DNA of 64,000 nucleotides from Bacteroidota bacterium. Its GTDB lineage: Bacteria > Bacteroidota > Bacteroidia > Chitinophagales > Chitinophagaceae. Below are positions 53,401 to 62,667 of this stretch, piece by piece; within the stretch, counting starts at the first letter, position 1, and every line of letters starts with the position of its first letter. Location of the stretch: NCBI GenBank assembly GCA_947460595.1, contig CANHGS010000014.1, positions 22,224 through 86,223 of the forward strand, read 5' to 3'. Made by a program: the position numbers and the translations under genes. A model generated the notes under the pieces. It was given only the letters and a program-made list of their open reading frames with translations. It had not been told where the DNA came from and did not search any database.

Positions 53401-55630
53401 CTTCAATGAAACTTATGCCAGTTTTGGTACTTATCAAGTGAAGATGATGGTTGAAAACAATTTGGGATGTAAAAGTGATACCTTTTTTAAATCTATAGAT
53501 ATTCATGCTTTGCCTCAGGTAGGGTTCATATTACCTGAAGTTTGCTTAGCCGATGCCGCAGCAGTATTTAATGATACAAGTTCTATAAAGGATGCCAGTA
53601 CCATAGCAGCCTATGCCTGGAATTTCAATGCTGGAACACCTGCCATTAGTCCTGGCCCCTCCTTATTAACAGCCACAACAAAGAATGGAAGTACAAAATA
53701 TAATGTAGTTGGTAATTATCAAGTTTCGTTTAAATTGACCAGCAATTTTGGGTGTGATTCTACGCTGTCTCAATCATTTACCGTAAATGGTTCTATTCCA
53801 CATGCCAATTTTGTTGTCTTAAACAATAACAATTTATGTAGTAATGATTCCATTAGAATCTATGATTCTTCTTATGTTGATTTTGGCAGAGTAACCAAGC
53901 AGGACATTACCTGGAATTTATTAGGAGCACCAACTGCAACTATAGTAGATGACAATAACTATTTTGGTAAAACTTATTCAAATAAATATCCTGATTTTCA
54001 ATCTCCTGCTTCAAGAACTTACCAAGTTAAAATGGTTGCTCACTCAGGTAACTCTTCAGTTTGTGCTAATACCATTACAAAAATTGTTACCATAAACCAA
54101 AGTCCAAAAGTTCAGTTCACCACATTACCTGGAATCTGTAAAGACACTTCCAGTAGACAGATTACACAAGCAACAGAATTAGGAAATGTTCCGGGAATTT
54201 TTGTTTATTCAGGAACTGGTGTTAATAGTACAGGGGTATTTAATCCTCAATCAGTAACGCCTGGAACATACTCCATTAAATATCACTATAAAACCAGTTT
54301 TGGTTGTGCTGATTCTGCCACACAGTCAACTACCGTTTGGCCATCACCGGTTGCCAAATGGGGAGTGAATCAAATTCTCTGCGAGAAAAATGACATCATC
54401 TTTACGGATTCTTCGGTGGCCAATTATAGTAATATTACACAACGTTTTTGGGATTATGGAAATGGTACAACGGCAGTTTTGAATGCAACAAATGTGAGTT
54501 TTATCAAACAATATTTAACTGGGAATACTTATAATGCTAGCCTGCGCGTGATGACAGATAGTGGCTGTAGAAGTGCCTATAATGTTCAGCCATTAAAAGT
54601 GAATTATCTTCCCCAATTAAGTTTTGTATTACCAGAAGTTTGTTTGCCAGATGGAAAAGCCTTATTTACAAATAATAGTAGCATTTTAGACAATTCGGAA
54701 GACCTGTTTTCTTATAGATGGAATTTTGGTGATCCTAATGATGCCAGTTCCTCAACATTAAGAACTCCGATGCACCGTTATAGTTCATTAGGTCCATTAC
54801 CTGTTCAATTAAAGATCACTACCAAGGATCAATGTATTGATTCATTAACGCAACAATACAATACCATTTATCCTCAACCCAAAGCAGCTTTTATTACACC
54901 TGCAGAAATTTGTATTAATGAAACCATTCAATTTATAGACAGTAGTAAAGGGCTAACCAGTCCTATCAATATTTGGAAATGGGATCTAGCTCAAGGAACA
55001 AGTTCTAGTTTACAAAACCCCACTAAGAAATTTACAGATTCGGGCAATTATAATATTGTGTTGTACGCTTATAATACCCAAGGCTGCGTAAGTGATACTA
55101 TTACTAAATCAATAACCGTACATCCATATCCTATTTTGGACTTGGGTCCCAATTTGGTAGTGTTAGAGGGTGGACAAACTACAATAAAACCATTAAAAGT
55201 ATTTGGTACCAACCTACAATATTTATGGACACCGTCACTGTATTTGAATAATGATACTGCAAAAGTGCCTATTTCAACGCCATTGGACGATGTTACTTAT
55301 AAACTAACCCTAACAGGTATTGGTAACTGTAGTGTAACGGACGATATCTTTATTAAACTATTGCTTGCCCCCATTGTTCCCAATGCTTTTTCACCCAATA
55401 AGGATGGCATTAATGATACTTGGAAAATTGAATACCTTGAGTCTTATCCAGGTGCAACGGTAGACGTGTTTAATAGGTATGGACAAAAAGTATTTAGTTC
55501 CTATGGCTATACCACCCAATGGGATGGAAATTTTAATGGAGTGCCCTTGCCCATTGGAACCTATTATTATATTATTAACCCCAAGAATGGTAGGGCTACA
55601 ATTTCTGGTTCAGTGACCATTATCAAATAG
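50405..55630 (+). CDS. Giant multi-PKD surface protein with T9SS type B sorting domain
   Basis: A 1741-residue exported protein (signal peptide MKKTIFLLFMMLLLGMQQAYS; the frame is open to 50324). The N-terminal ~450 residues resemble an IgGFc-binding-like adhesin head (FSNKGTDFWLGYGYH, SDVPIVAYCHIYNS). Then come about ten PKD-type domains with WDYGDG / WKWDFGDGG motifs; several begin with an EVCL(A/P)D or AVCL pattern. The C-terminus NAFSPNKDGINDTWKI...VFNRYGQKVFSS...WDGNFNG...GTYYYII is the gliding-motility type B sorting domain, so it is secreted by T9SS and attached to the surface. PorP/SprF follows. Confidence 0.88.
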   Translation: MKKTIFLLFMMLLLGMQQAYSQDFSNKGTDFWLGYGYHVNMSNTALGNASGGGSQEMILYFTSDKNANITVEIPGVGYTQPYTVLANQVTVSNPLPKTGTQDSRVSFIGKKNLGIHITSDVPIVAYCHIYNSSVSGATLLFPTNTLGKEYYSVNYTQASNASLANCFFFVIATEDNTSIEITPSAANLNGLAVGVPSAPIPLNKGEIYSVMGTTVGSNGSDLTGSRIRSISNNGSGGCKKIAVFSGAGKLSIGGTGSGSADNTIAQAFPAVAWGKKYLTAPTGSQPNNFYRVCVTDTNTVVKLNGAVLPKTSLINKFYYQFKNANATGTNPPVANLIESDIPVMVAQYCTTQGTENNPNFTGTGSNGIGGDPEMIYLSPVEQTINKITLYSASRFSIIQSYINVIIKNGGIPSFTVDGVSKTALFITHPQDAKYSYATIPVASGSHAVYSDSGFNAIAYGFGNAESYGYNAGTNVKDFSQTASFQNPYKRIDSAISCVNTPFQFSIPLNFRPATIQWDYSAAPNITPNANSPILTSPIADSSPTINGQLLYYYSPNLNYQFTKSNTAAVRDTIKLYTTSSTPDGCGSTSQLYTIPVKVTELPTANFTTNSSGCVTDSVHFYDATNTNSDGTVVTGFWDYGDGSFDTAYNPIKKFAIAKDYTIRYRPITSYGCIGDVSIIQSYSLPPIAKFGYLDSCIGNNIQLIDSSSVPAGTIVKWYWDYGDGTYDTTLTNTAKTKTYLVAGTYRVKLVVQNNTGCMSTPFIIPITIRSRPQTNFKLPNAVCLPVGRAVFADLTTDLNPTTITKWKWDFGDGGIDSIQNPFHNYATIGSYSVKLTTTNKYGCTKDTIQVLSNIYAQAKAKIDASAAVCLRDSTAFSDKSDGLGNAIVQWNWKFGDGTTDTLQALKHYYTKTGVDTVKLFVVTDKGCFSDTAVTTTIVNQLPLAGFKTIAARNYCENRAIQFIDTAVDRSTSVAQLARWYWQMGNSTVHNNTSGGFNSSFNETYASFGTYQVKMMVENNLGCKSDTFFKSIDIHALPQVGFILPEVCLADAAAVFNDTSSIKDASTIAAYAWNFNAGTPAISPGPSLLTATTKNGSTKYNVVGNYQVSFKLTSNFGCDSTLSQSFTVNGSIPHANFVVLNNNNLCSNDSIRIYDSSYVDFGRVTKQDITWNLLGAPTATIVDDNNYFGKTYSNKYPDFQSPASRTYQVKMVAHSGNSSVCANTITKIVTINQSPKVQFTTLPGICKDTSSRQITQATELGNVPGIFVYSGTGVNSTGVFNPQSVTPGTYSIKYHYKTSFGCADSATQSTTVWPSPVAKWGVNQILCEKNDIIFTDSSVANYSNITQRFWDYGNGTTAVLNATNVSFIKQYLTGNTYNASLRVMTDSGCRSAYNVQPLKVNYLPQLSFVLPEVCLPDGKALFTNNSSILDNSEDLFSYRWNFGDPNDASSSTLRTPMHRYSSLGPLPVQLKITTKDQCIDSLTQQYNTIYPQPKAAFITPAEICINETIQFIDSSKGLTSPINIWKWDLAQGTSSSLQNPTKKFTDSGNYNIVLYAYNTQGCVSDTITKSITVHPYPILDLGPNLVVLEGGQTTIKPLKVFGTNLQYLWTPSLYLNNDTAKVPISTPLDDVTYKLTLTGIGNCSVTDDIFIKLLLAPIVPNAFSPNKDGINDTWKIEYLESYPGATVDVFNRYGQKVFSSYGYTTQWDGNFNGVPLPIGTYYYIINPKNGRATISGSVTIIK

Positions 55631-55633
55631 ATT

Positions 55634-56659
55634 ATGCAATTGAAAATAAAAATATTGTTCTTGGGATGCTTACTTGTGAGTGGACTTGCTGCACAACAGC
55701 GACCTTATTATACCCAATATATCCTAAATAATTATTTGATTAATCCAGCCGTAGCAGGAATTGAAAATTATTGGGACATGAAAATTAGCCACCGTATGCA
55801 ATGGGTGGGTTTGCAAGACGCTCCAGTAACCACTTATTTCACTTTACATGGACCATTGAAAAAAGCTGCCTATAGCAATGAAAACGCAACCAGTTTTCAT
55901 ACGCCAGGTGAAAATCCTAGAGGAGCCAATTACTGGCGCAATTATACGGCACCTGATCCACACCATGGAGTAGGGTTTACCATGCTCAATGACAAGACTG
56001 GCCCCTTAAACAGATTTGCAGCTTATGGAACCTATGCCTATCATTTAGGCTTGTCACCAACCACTAGTTTATCAGCAGGGGTTTCTGCAGGTTTTACCAA
56101 TATGAGTTTAGACGCTAGCAAATTAAATTTTGGCACTACTACGGTGGATCCTGCTGTGGCTGGTAGTGGATTAATCAATACCATTAAACCTGATATTAGT
56201 GCGGGGCTTTGGTTATATTCTGCAGATTATTTTGTGGGTTTATCTGCTCAGCAAATTATTCCACAACAAATTGCTTTTTCAGATAACACGGTTTACCTAG
56301 AAAAAGGAAAATTGGTACCGCATTTATTCCTAAGTGCTGGTATGCGTTTTCAGTTAAGTGATGATGTTAGTTTTTTACCTTCTACTTTAATTAGATATGT
56401 TAGCCCTTTGCCACTTGGTTTTGATATCAATGCCAAATTTCAATACCAAGACCTTATCTGGGCCGGAGCTTCCTATAGGTATCAAGATGGGATTGCTGGT
56501 ATGTTAGGTTTGAATATTAGCCGCACCATCAATGTGGGTTATTCTTATGACTTACAAACTTCACAATTGAATACGGTAAGTAGGGGAACCCATGAAATCC
56601 TGATTGGATTTTTAATTGGTAACCGTTATGGAGATTGGTGTCCTAGGAATTTATGGTAA
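55634..56659 (+). CDS. PorP/SprF family outer-membrane protein (type IX secretion partner)
   Basis: A 341-residue outer-membrane beta-barrel protein with signal peptide ending LLVSGLAAQQ. Family features are YTQYILNNYLINPAVAGIENY, ISHRMQWVGLQDAP, GVGFTMLNDKTGPLN and the C-terminal GTHEILIGF. PorP/SprF proteins are paired with T9SS type B cargo and help hold it on the surface. The gene starts 3 bp after the PKD protein, so the two form a cargo-anchor unit. Confidence 0.92.
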   Translation: MQLKIKILFLGCLLVSGLAAQQRPYYTQYILNNYLINPAVAGIENYWDMKISHRMQWVGLQDAPVTTYFTLHGPLKKAAYSNENATSFHTPGENPRGANYWRNYTAPDPHHGVGFTMLNDKTGPLNRFAAYGTYAYHLGLSPTTSLSAGVSAGFTNMSLDASKLNFGTTTVDPAVAGSGLINTIKPDISAGLWLYSADYFVGLSAQQIIPQQIAFSDNTVYLEKGKLVPHLFLSAGMRFQLSDDVSFLPSTLIRYVSPLPLGFDINAKFQYQDLIWAGASYRYQDGIAGMLGLNISRTINVGYSYDLQTSQLNTVSRGTHEILIGFLIGNRYGDWCPRNLW

Positions 56660-56692
56660 TCTAGACTTTCTACAAAAATCAACCTATTCCAT

Positions 56693-56727
56693 AAAAAAAT
56701 CCCGGACTATTGATCCGGGATTTTTTT
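56693..56727. terminator. Bidirectional terminator between porP/sprF and the pyrophosphatase gene
   Basis: AAAAAAATCCCGGA (56693-56706) and TCCGGGATTTTTTT (56714-56727) form a 14-bp stem with a 7-nt loop. A/T tracts on both sides suit both convergent genes. Confidence 0.92.
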
Positions 56728-56744
56728 ATAGGAAGTAGTTAAAA

Positions 56745-59180
56745 TTATTTCTTTACTTCTTGCTCATTGATAGTAATGTTCAATTGATCTTTACCATTGA
56801 ACAAAGATTGATATTTGGCCAAAGTAGCAGCATCCTGCTCTTTACCATTGATGATCAATTTACCATCTTTTAATGCTACAGATAATTTTCCTTCCACTTG
56901 AAAACCATCCTTCTTAACTGCTTCAATCAAGGCTTTGAAATCATCACCAGTTGCAGTAATAGTTGTACCAGTTTTGGTAGAATCATTTGAAACAGCGTTG
57001 ATAGTCATTTCAATTTTCTTTTCTACCATCGGCGCAGCCTTAGACTTATGCAATTGAGCCAAAGTAGGCGCAATTACCAATGAAACAATAGACATTAATT
57101 TGATCAAGATATTCATAGAAGGTCCTGAAGTATCTTTAAATGGATCACCTACAGTATCACCAGTTACAGAAGCTTTATGTGGTTCTGATTTCTTGTAATA
57201 AATTTCTCCATTAATCTCAACACCTTTCTCAAATGACTTCTTGGCATTATCCCAAGCACCACCAGCATTGTTTTGGAACATTCCCATTAGAACACCACTA
57301 ACAGTAGCACCTGCTAAGAATCCACCCAATACTTCTGGTCCAAATACAAAACCAACAATAATAGGAGAGAGAATGGCAATAGCACCAGGCAACATCATTT
57401 TCTTCAAAGAAGCTTCTGTTGAAATAGCTACGCATTTATCATATTCAGGTTTACCAGTACCTTCCATGATACCAGGAATGGTACGGAATTGTCTGCGCAC
57501 TTCTTCTACCATGGCCATGGCTGCTTCACCCACCGCACGAATAGCTAGTGATGAGAAGATAAATGGAATCATTGCACCTACAAACAAACCAGCCAATACA
57601 TCGGCATGGTAAATATCAATACCGTTAATACCTGCAATACCCACAAAAGCAGCAAATAAAGCAAGGGCTGTTAAAGCTGCAGAAGCAATGGCAAAACCTT
57701 TACCAGTGGCAGCAGTAGTATTACCAACCGCATCTAGGATATCTGTTTTCTCACGAACTTCTTTTGGCAATTCACTCATCTCGGCAATACCACCCGCGTT
57801 ATCCGCAATGGGGCCAAATGCATCAATAGCCAATTGCATAGCAGTGGTTGCCATCATACCTGCAGCAGCAATGGCTACGCCATATAAACCTGCACAGTAA
57901 TAAGAACCATAGATACCGCCTGCCAAAACCAAAATTGGTAACATGGTAGATTCCATACCTACCGCCAAACCACCAATAATATTGGTAGCGTGTCCGGTAG
58001 AAGACTGACGAATAATACTCATCACAGGACGTTTGCCCATAGCAGTATAATATTCGGTAATCATACTCATTAAAGTACCAACAGCTAAACCAACCAAAAT
58101 GGCTGCAAAAATCATATTGGGCGTAAAATCAAATCCACGCAACAACATATGTGCTGGCATCAAATAATTCACCAAGAAATAACAAGCTACCGCTGTAATT
58201 ACAATAGAACCCCAGTTACCCATATTCAAGGCATTCTGAACTTTTTGAGTACTCAAACCTGCGCTATCACTAATTTTAACAAAGAAGGTGGCAAAAATGG
58301 AGAATAAAATTCCCAAACCTGCAATCAACATTGGTAGTAAAATAGGAGAGAGACCTCCATAATTATCTACCAATGCAACTCCGCCAATGCCAGTAACTTC
58401 ACGTCCAAGTACCATGGTAGCTAAAACGGTAGCCACATAAGAACCAAATAGATCAGCACCCATACCAGCAACGTCTCCTACATTATCTCCCACGTTATCT
58501 GCAATAGTAGCAGGATTACGAGGATCATCTTCTGGAATACCGGCCTCTACTTTACCTACTAGGTCAGCACCTACGTCAGCAGCTTTGGTGTAAATACCAC
58601 CACCCACACGGGCAAACAAGGCTATACTTTCAGCACCTAGAGAAAATCCGGTTAATACTTCAATAGCACGTTTCATTTCTTCACTGTCTACTGCTTGAGT
58701 TGGTGCAAAGACCATTTTCAAAACAATGAACAAAGAACCCAAACCAAGTACTGCCAAACCTGCAACACCCATTCCCATTACAGAACCCCCAGTGAAAGAA
58801 ACTTTCAATGCTTGACTTAATGAAGTTCTAGCTGCTTGAGCGGTGCGCACATTTGCCTTGGTAGCTATTTTCATACCAATAAAACCAGCAAGCGCACTAA
58901 AAAAAGCACCAAAAATAAAGGCAAGTGCAATACTCCAATGGCTATTAGAATCTGAATAACCCATGATACCTAATAAGATGGCAACAATTACCACAAAATA
59001 GGCTAGGATCTTGTATTCCGCTTTCAAGAAAGCCATAGCTCCTTCAGCGATATACGTACTAATTTCTTTCATGCGGTCATTTCCCGCATCTTGTTTGGCC
59101 ACCCAGTTAAACTTGATCAGGGTGTAGAGCAATCCTACTAGTCCCATAGCGGGGACAGCGTAAAACAGAATTTTGTCCAT
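56745..59180 (-). CDS. hppA: Membrane-bound proton/sodium-translocating pyrophosphatase with extra C-terminal domain
   Basis: Uses PPi hydrolysis to pump H+ or Na+. Of 811 residues about 715 form the 16-helix core, with the substrate motif [11 protein letters not shown], the [17 protein letters not shown] loop and DNAGGIAEM. The [12 protein letters not shown] segment has Ala and Gly where K+-independent enzymes have Lys and Thr, which points to the K+-dependent subfamily. Residues about 718-811 are an added, charged, soluble domain ([12 protein letters not shown]..., [17 protein letters not shown]) not found in typical members; by family topology it would be outside the cytoplasm. The gene has its own promoter. 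Confidence 0.93.
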   Translation of the reverse strand: MDKILFYAVPAMGLVGLLYTLIKFNWVAKQDAGNDRMKEISTYIAEGAMAFLKAEYKILAYFVVIVAILLGIMGYSDSNSHWSIALAFIFGAFFSALAGFIGMKIATKANVRTAQAARTSLSQALKVSFTGGSVMGMGVAGLAVLGLGSLFIVLKMVFAPTQAVDSEEMKRAIEVLTGFSLGAESIALFARVGGGIYTKAADVGADLVGKVEAGIPEDDPRNPATIADNVGDNVGDVAGMGADLFGSYVATVLATMVLGREVTGIGGVALVDNYGGLSPILLPMLIAGLGILFSIFATFFVKISDSAGLSTQKVQNALNMGNWGSIVITAVACYFLVNYLMPAHMLLRGFDFTPNMIFAAILVGLAVGTLMSMITEYYTAMGKRPVMSIIRQSSTGHATNIIGGLAVGMESTMLPILVLAGGIYGSYYCAGLYGVAIAAAGMMATTAMQLAIDAFGPIADNAGGIAEMSELPKEVREKTDILDAVGNTTAATGKGFAIASAALTALALFAAFVGIAGINGIDIYHADVLAGLFVGAMIPFIFSSLAIRAVGEAAMAMVEEVRRQFRTIPGIMEGTGKPEYDKCVAISTEASLKKMMLPGAIAILSPIIVGFVFGPEVLGGFLAGATVSGVLMGMFQNNAGGAWDNAKKSFEKGVEINGEIYYKKSEPHKASVTGDTVGDPFKDTSGPSMNILIKLMSIVSLVIAPTLAQLHKSKAAPMVEKKIEMTINAVSNDSTKTGTTITATGDDFKALIEAVKKDGFQVEGKLSVALKDGKLIINGKEQDAATLAKYQSLFNGKDQLNITINEQEVKK

Positions 59181-59217
59181 AAACAGTTAATGTCTCGTAG
59201 TTTAAAAATAAAGTCTG

Positions 59218-59225
59218 CAAAAATA
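59218..59225 (-). promoter_or_regulatory. -7 box of hppA
   Basis: Minus-strand TATTTTTG, exact TAnnTTTG, 37 nt before the hppA ATG; a normal-length leader in contrast to the leaderless group. Confidence 0.45.
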
Positions 59226-59309
59226 GGGGAAAACGATATAGTAAGCTACCTATCCGGCTTTTCTTGCCGAAGTAGTTCTAAAACGTTGATTTTGACCATT
59301 TATTATCAA

Positions 59310-60527
59310 TTATTGTTCTAATTCTGTGGTATCTGGTGTTCCAGTGAAAACAGAGCTCATTTTTCCAGCCGACCAAATGCTTCTATTGAACTTGTTTCCT
59401 AGAATAATTACGGTAGCAGAATCAGCAATCAATCTTTTGAAAACAGTATTATTACCGTGCCACCATCCATTATGGTAAACTACCGTGGGATCTGGTGGAT
59501 TAATATATAAATGCCAACCCAGTCCATAATTCTTTTGGCCACGGGTTTCATTGCTATAAGGACGATAAGCCATTTCCATGGTTTCCTTGCTAACAAATTC
59601 ACCCGCATACAAGGCTTTATCCCAGGCTAATAAGTCTCTAACGGTACTATATATATTCTTGTCTCCATAAATACAATCTAACTTCTCTAAAGGAAAAGGC
59701 GCATTATTATAATTATAAGATGGAACATAATTAGCCGTATCCTTCTTACTAAAGACATAACTATTTTGCATGCCCAACACCTGGAATACACTGTCTTGCA
59801 TATAAGTAGGAAAATCCATTTTGGTAATCCTTTCTACAATCAGGGCCAACATGGCATAATTGGTATTGCAGTATTGGTACCTTCTATTGGGTGATGCTTC
59901 CAGATTGGGTTTATAATCAATCATGTATTGTAAAACCCCTTCATTATTGGGTAATCCGGCCATTTTTACTGGAAGCTTGTAGGTTCTAGTACGTTTTACC
60001 CACTTTCCCTTTTTGGTTTTTACTTTATAAGTTTCCGTTCTGGTACCATCCATAAAATGGTCATATTTGGGCAATCCGCTTCTATGAGTTAAAAGGTCTT
60101 GAATACGAATACCTTGATAGGGAAAATTGGGTAGGAATTTTTCAACAGGATCTTCTAAACCAATTTTTCCTTGCTCCATTAAATGCAGAATCACTGTTGC
60201 TGTAAAGGTTTTAGAAATAGAAGCTAGGTGAAAAGGGGTAGTAGGGCCAATATATTCCTTTGTTTTAAAATTGACCAAACCCCTATAATCTTCAAATACA
60301 ATCTCTCCATTTTTGGCCAACAAAATACTACCATTAAACCCTGTTTTTTTCAGGGTGGTATTGTATAAGGTTTCAATTTTATCTTTATAATAAGCTTTCT
60401 CTTTTTCAGATAATGGCCTTGTAGGATTAGATTGCTGGGAACTGGTATCTTTTTTGGGTTCCGTAGAAGGGGTTCCACAAGAGAGCAAAAAAATACTAAG
60501 AATCTGTACCAGCATGGTTTTGGGCAT
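59310..60527 (-). CDS. Serine hydrolase lipoprotein (class C beta-lactamase/DD-peptidase family)
   Basis: A 405-residue lipoprotein (lipobox FLLSC, Cys17). The serine-hydrolase motifs are S103-I-S-K106 (LASISKTF), Y219-C-N221 (YQYCNTNY) and a C-terminal HNGWWHG segment in place of KTG. Such proteins include esterases, D-aminopeptidases and peptidoglycan-active enzymes; real beta-lactamase activity is unlikely to be readable from sequence. It is a single gene, divergent from serA. Confidence 0.88.
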   Translation of the reverse strand: MPKTMLVQILSIFLLSCGTPSTEPKKDTSSQQSNPTRPLSEKEKAYYKDKIETLYNTTLKKTGFNGSILLAKNGEIVFEDYRGLVNFKTKEYIGPTTPFHLASISKTFTATVILHLMEQGKIGLEDPVEKFLPNFPYQGIRIQDLLTHRSGLPKYDHFMDGTRTETYKVKTKKGKWVKRTRTYKLPVKMAGLPNNEGVLQYMIDYKPNLEASPNRRYQYCNTNYAMLALIVERITKMDFPTYMQDSVFQVLGMQNSYVFSKKDTANYVPSYNYNNAPFPLEKLDCIYGDKNIYSTVRDLLAWDKALYAGEFVSKETMEMAYRPYSNETRGQKNYGLGWHLYINPPDPTVVYHNGWWHGNNTVFKRLIADSATVIILGNKFNRSIWSAGKMSSVFTGTPDTTELEQ

Positions 60528-60626
60528 TATGATTGGTTTATGCTAAAGTGACAAATATAGTGGCTAGAACATGCTTGTAGAACCAGCGTGGAAAACTAAG
60601 GCTATGGTCTGAATAAAATAAACATT

Positions 60627-60634
60627 TAAATTTG
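60627..60634 (+). promoter_or_regulatory. -7 box of serA
   Basis: TAAATTTG, exact TAnnTTTG, ends 4 nt before the serA ATG, identical in sequence and spacing to the glmU-like gene. Confidence 0.6.
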
Positions 60635-60638
60635 TATC

Positions 60639-61877
60639 ATGAGCAAGCAATCAGCTACCAGCTATCCTAAAGAAAAAATCAAAATCCTTTTCTTAGAGAA
60701 TATTAGCGAAAAAGCCGTTCAGCAATTCAAACAGAACGGATATACCAATATCAAGAAATTAAGTGGCGCATTAAGTGAAGACGAATTGATCAAAGAAATC
60801 AAGGATGTACACTTGGTGGGTATTCGTTCCAAAACCCAGATCAGCCAGAAAGTATTAGAAGCAGCTACCAAGCTTCAAGCCATTGGATGTTTCTGCATTG
60901 GAGTGAACCAAGTAAACTTAAAAGCTGCCACCAAAGCAGGTGTGGCCGTATTTAATGCACCTTATAGCAATACACGTTCCGTGGCTGAATTATGTATTGG
61001 AGCCAGTATCATGCTGATTCGACGCATCCCTGACAAAAACATGGCTGCTCACAAAGGCATTTGGATGAAAGAAGCCAAAGGGAGCTTTGAATTAAGAGGT
61101 AAAACATTGGGAATCGTAGGTTATGGCAATATTGGTTCACAATTAAGTGTACTTGCTGAATCACTAGGAATGAAGGTTATTTTCTATGATACTGAAACCA
61201 AATTGCCACTAGGTAATGCGTCCTCAGCCAAGAACTTGAAAGAGTTATTGGGCCAATCAGATATTGTTTCTTTACACGTGCCTGAAATTGCTAGTACCAA
61301 GAACCTGATCAATAAATCCAACTTAAAATACTTTAAACAGGGAGCTATTTTACTCAACTATGCCCGTGGCGAAGTGGTTGATTTAAAAGCCTTGAGTGTA
61401 GCCTTGTCTGAAGGTCATTTGGGCGGTGCAGGCATAGATGTATTTCCTTGGGAGCCAGAAAAGAATGGAGACAAATTTGAAACAGCTTTACAAGGTTTGC
61501 CCAATGTACTCTTGACACCCCATATTGGTGGTTCAACAGAAGAAGCCCAACAAAATATTGGTGAAGACGTAAGTATTAAATTGTTCCAATATTTAGAAAG
61601 GGGCATCACTAATGGGTCACATACAGTTCCAGCCATTGGTTTACCTCCTGTAGAAGGTGCGCACCGCATATTACACGTTCATAATAACAAACCTGGTGTC
61701 TTAAGTGCCATCAATACAGAGCTTTCTAAACACGGCATCAACATTGTTGGTCAGTATTTAAAAACCAATGACGAAATTGGCTATGTAGTTTTAGACGTGG
61801 ATAAAAAGCTATCAAAACAGGCTTTAGAACTGCTACGTAATGTAAAAGAAACTATTAAGGTGAGGATGCTTTATTAG
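60639..61877 (+). CDS. serA: D-3-phosphoglycerate dehydrogenase with ACT domain
   Basis: First enzyme of serine synthesis. The 412-residue form (like that of E. coli) has the substrate-domain motif VGIRSKTQ, the NAD-binding GIVGYGNIGSQLSVLAESLG, the catalytic Arg in LLNYARGEVVD, the Glu in DVFPWEPE and the His in TPHIGGSTEEA. A C-terminal ACT domain (about 335-412; RILHVHNNKPGVLSAINTELS) suggests feedback control by serine. Confidence 0.96.
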   Translation: MSKQSATSYPKEKIKILFLENISEKAVQQFKQNGYTNIKKLSGALSEDELIKEIKDVHLVGIRSKTQISQKVLEAATKLQAIGCFCIGVNQVNLKAATKAGVAVFNAPYSNTRSVAELCIGASIMLIRRIPDKNMAAHKGIWMKEAKGSFELRGKTLGIVGYGNIGSQLSVLAESLGMKVIFYDTETKLPLGNASSAKNLKELLGQSDIVSLHVPEIASTKNLINKSNLKYFKQGAILLNYARGEVVDLKALSVALSEGHLGGAGIDVFPWEPEKNGDKFETALQGLPNVLLTPHIGGSTEEAQQNIGEDVSIKLFQYLERGITNGSHTVPAIGLPPVEGAHRILHVHNNKPGVLSAINTELSKHGINIVGQYLKTNDEIGYVVLDVDKKLSKQALELLRNVKETIKVRMLY

Positions 61878-61918
61878 TGTGTAGCACTTAAATAAAAATC
61901 TAGCAAAAAACATATAAG

Positions 61919-61949
61919 AATGCATCGGCCCAGCCGGTGCATTTTTTTT
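61919..61949. terminator. Terminator between serA and cutC
   Basis: AATGCATCGGC and GCCGGTGCATT (61919-61929 / 61933-61943) pair with one G-T wobble around CCA, followed by a T run. It lies between convergent genes. Confidence 0.82.
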
Positions 61950-62667
61950 ATGCTAATTGATGTTTCATTTGTTGAATTTCATCTGGATCCACCAGACAGT
62001 TCTGCAGGGATTCCTGCATTGACACAACTTGAAATTCCATACTGCTAGGAACTAATTTTCTGGCCGATGAATGCAGTTCTTGCGCACCGGTAAAATTGGC
62101 CAACGCTTGAATATTATTGGCCCTAACGCCGCTGCCTGGCATGATAATAATTCTATCTGAAGCTTGTTGAACCAATTGCTGAATCAATTCCTTAGCGTCA
62201 AAAGCATTGGGCTGTTGACCACTGGTTAGGATTCGGCTACAGCCAGTTTGAATAATGGATTCCAATGCTTCCAGAGGATTTAAGGCCCGATCAAAAGCCC
62301 TATGAAAAGTGACTTCCATGGGATAAGCTTGCTGAACCAATTGGGCTGTACGAACAATATCAATGCTACCATCGCTCTTAAGCAAACCCAAAACAACGCC
62401 TTCAAAACCCAAATCCTTGGCTAGCGCGATGTCTTTTTGCATAACCCTAAATGACGCTTCACTGTATAAAAAATCGCCTCCATGCGGGCGGATAATGGGA
62501 AAAACAGGAATGGAAACCAGTTCTTTAACCGTTTTCATAAAACCATAGGAGGGTGTGGTACCCCCATCTTGGGGATTCTCACAAAGTTCCAACCTATCGG
62601 CGCCAGCCTCGGTTGCTGCTATGGCAGCATCTATATTAAAAACGGCTATTTCAAGAATGAGGCACAT
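61948..62667 (-). CDS. cutC: CutC family protein
   Basis: A 239-residue TIM-barrel protein of the CutC family. The family hallmark LEIAVFNIDAAIAATEAGADRLELCENPQDGGTTPSYG is at the N-terminus (in part: GADRLELCENP), with PIIRPHGGDFLYS and VTFHRAFD. It is named for copper homeostasis, but a direct copper role is doubtful in many bacteria. Its start overlaps the stop of the asparaginase gene (TAATG), so the two are translationally coupled. Confidence 0.92.
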   Translation of the reverse strand: MCLILEIAVFNIDAAIAATEAGADRLELCENPQDGGTTPSYGFMKTVKELVSIPVFPIIRPHGGDFLYSEASFRVMQKDIALAKDLGFEGVVLGLLKSDGSIDIVRTAQLVQQAYPMEVTFHRAFDRALNPLEALESIIQTGCSRILTSGQQPNAFDAKELIQQLVQQASDRIIIMPGSGVRANNIQALANFTGAQELHSSARKLVPSSMEFQVVSMQESLQNCLVDPDEIQQMKHQLA

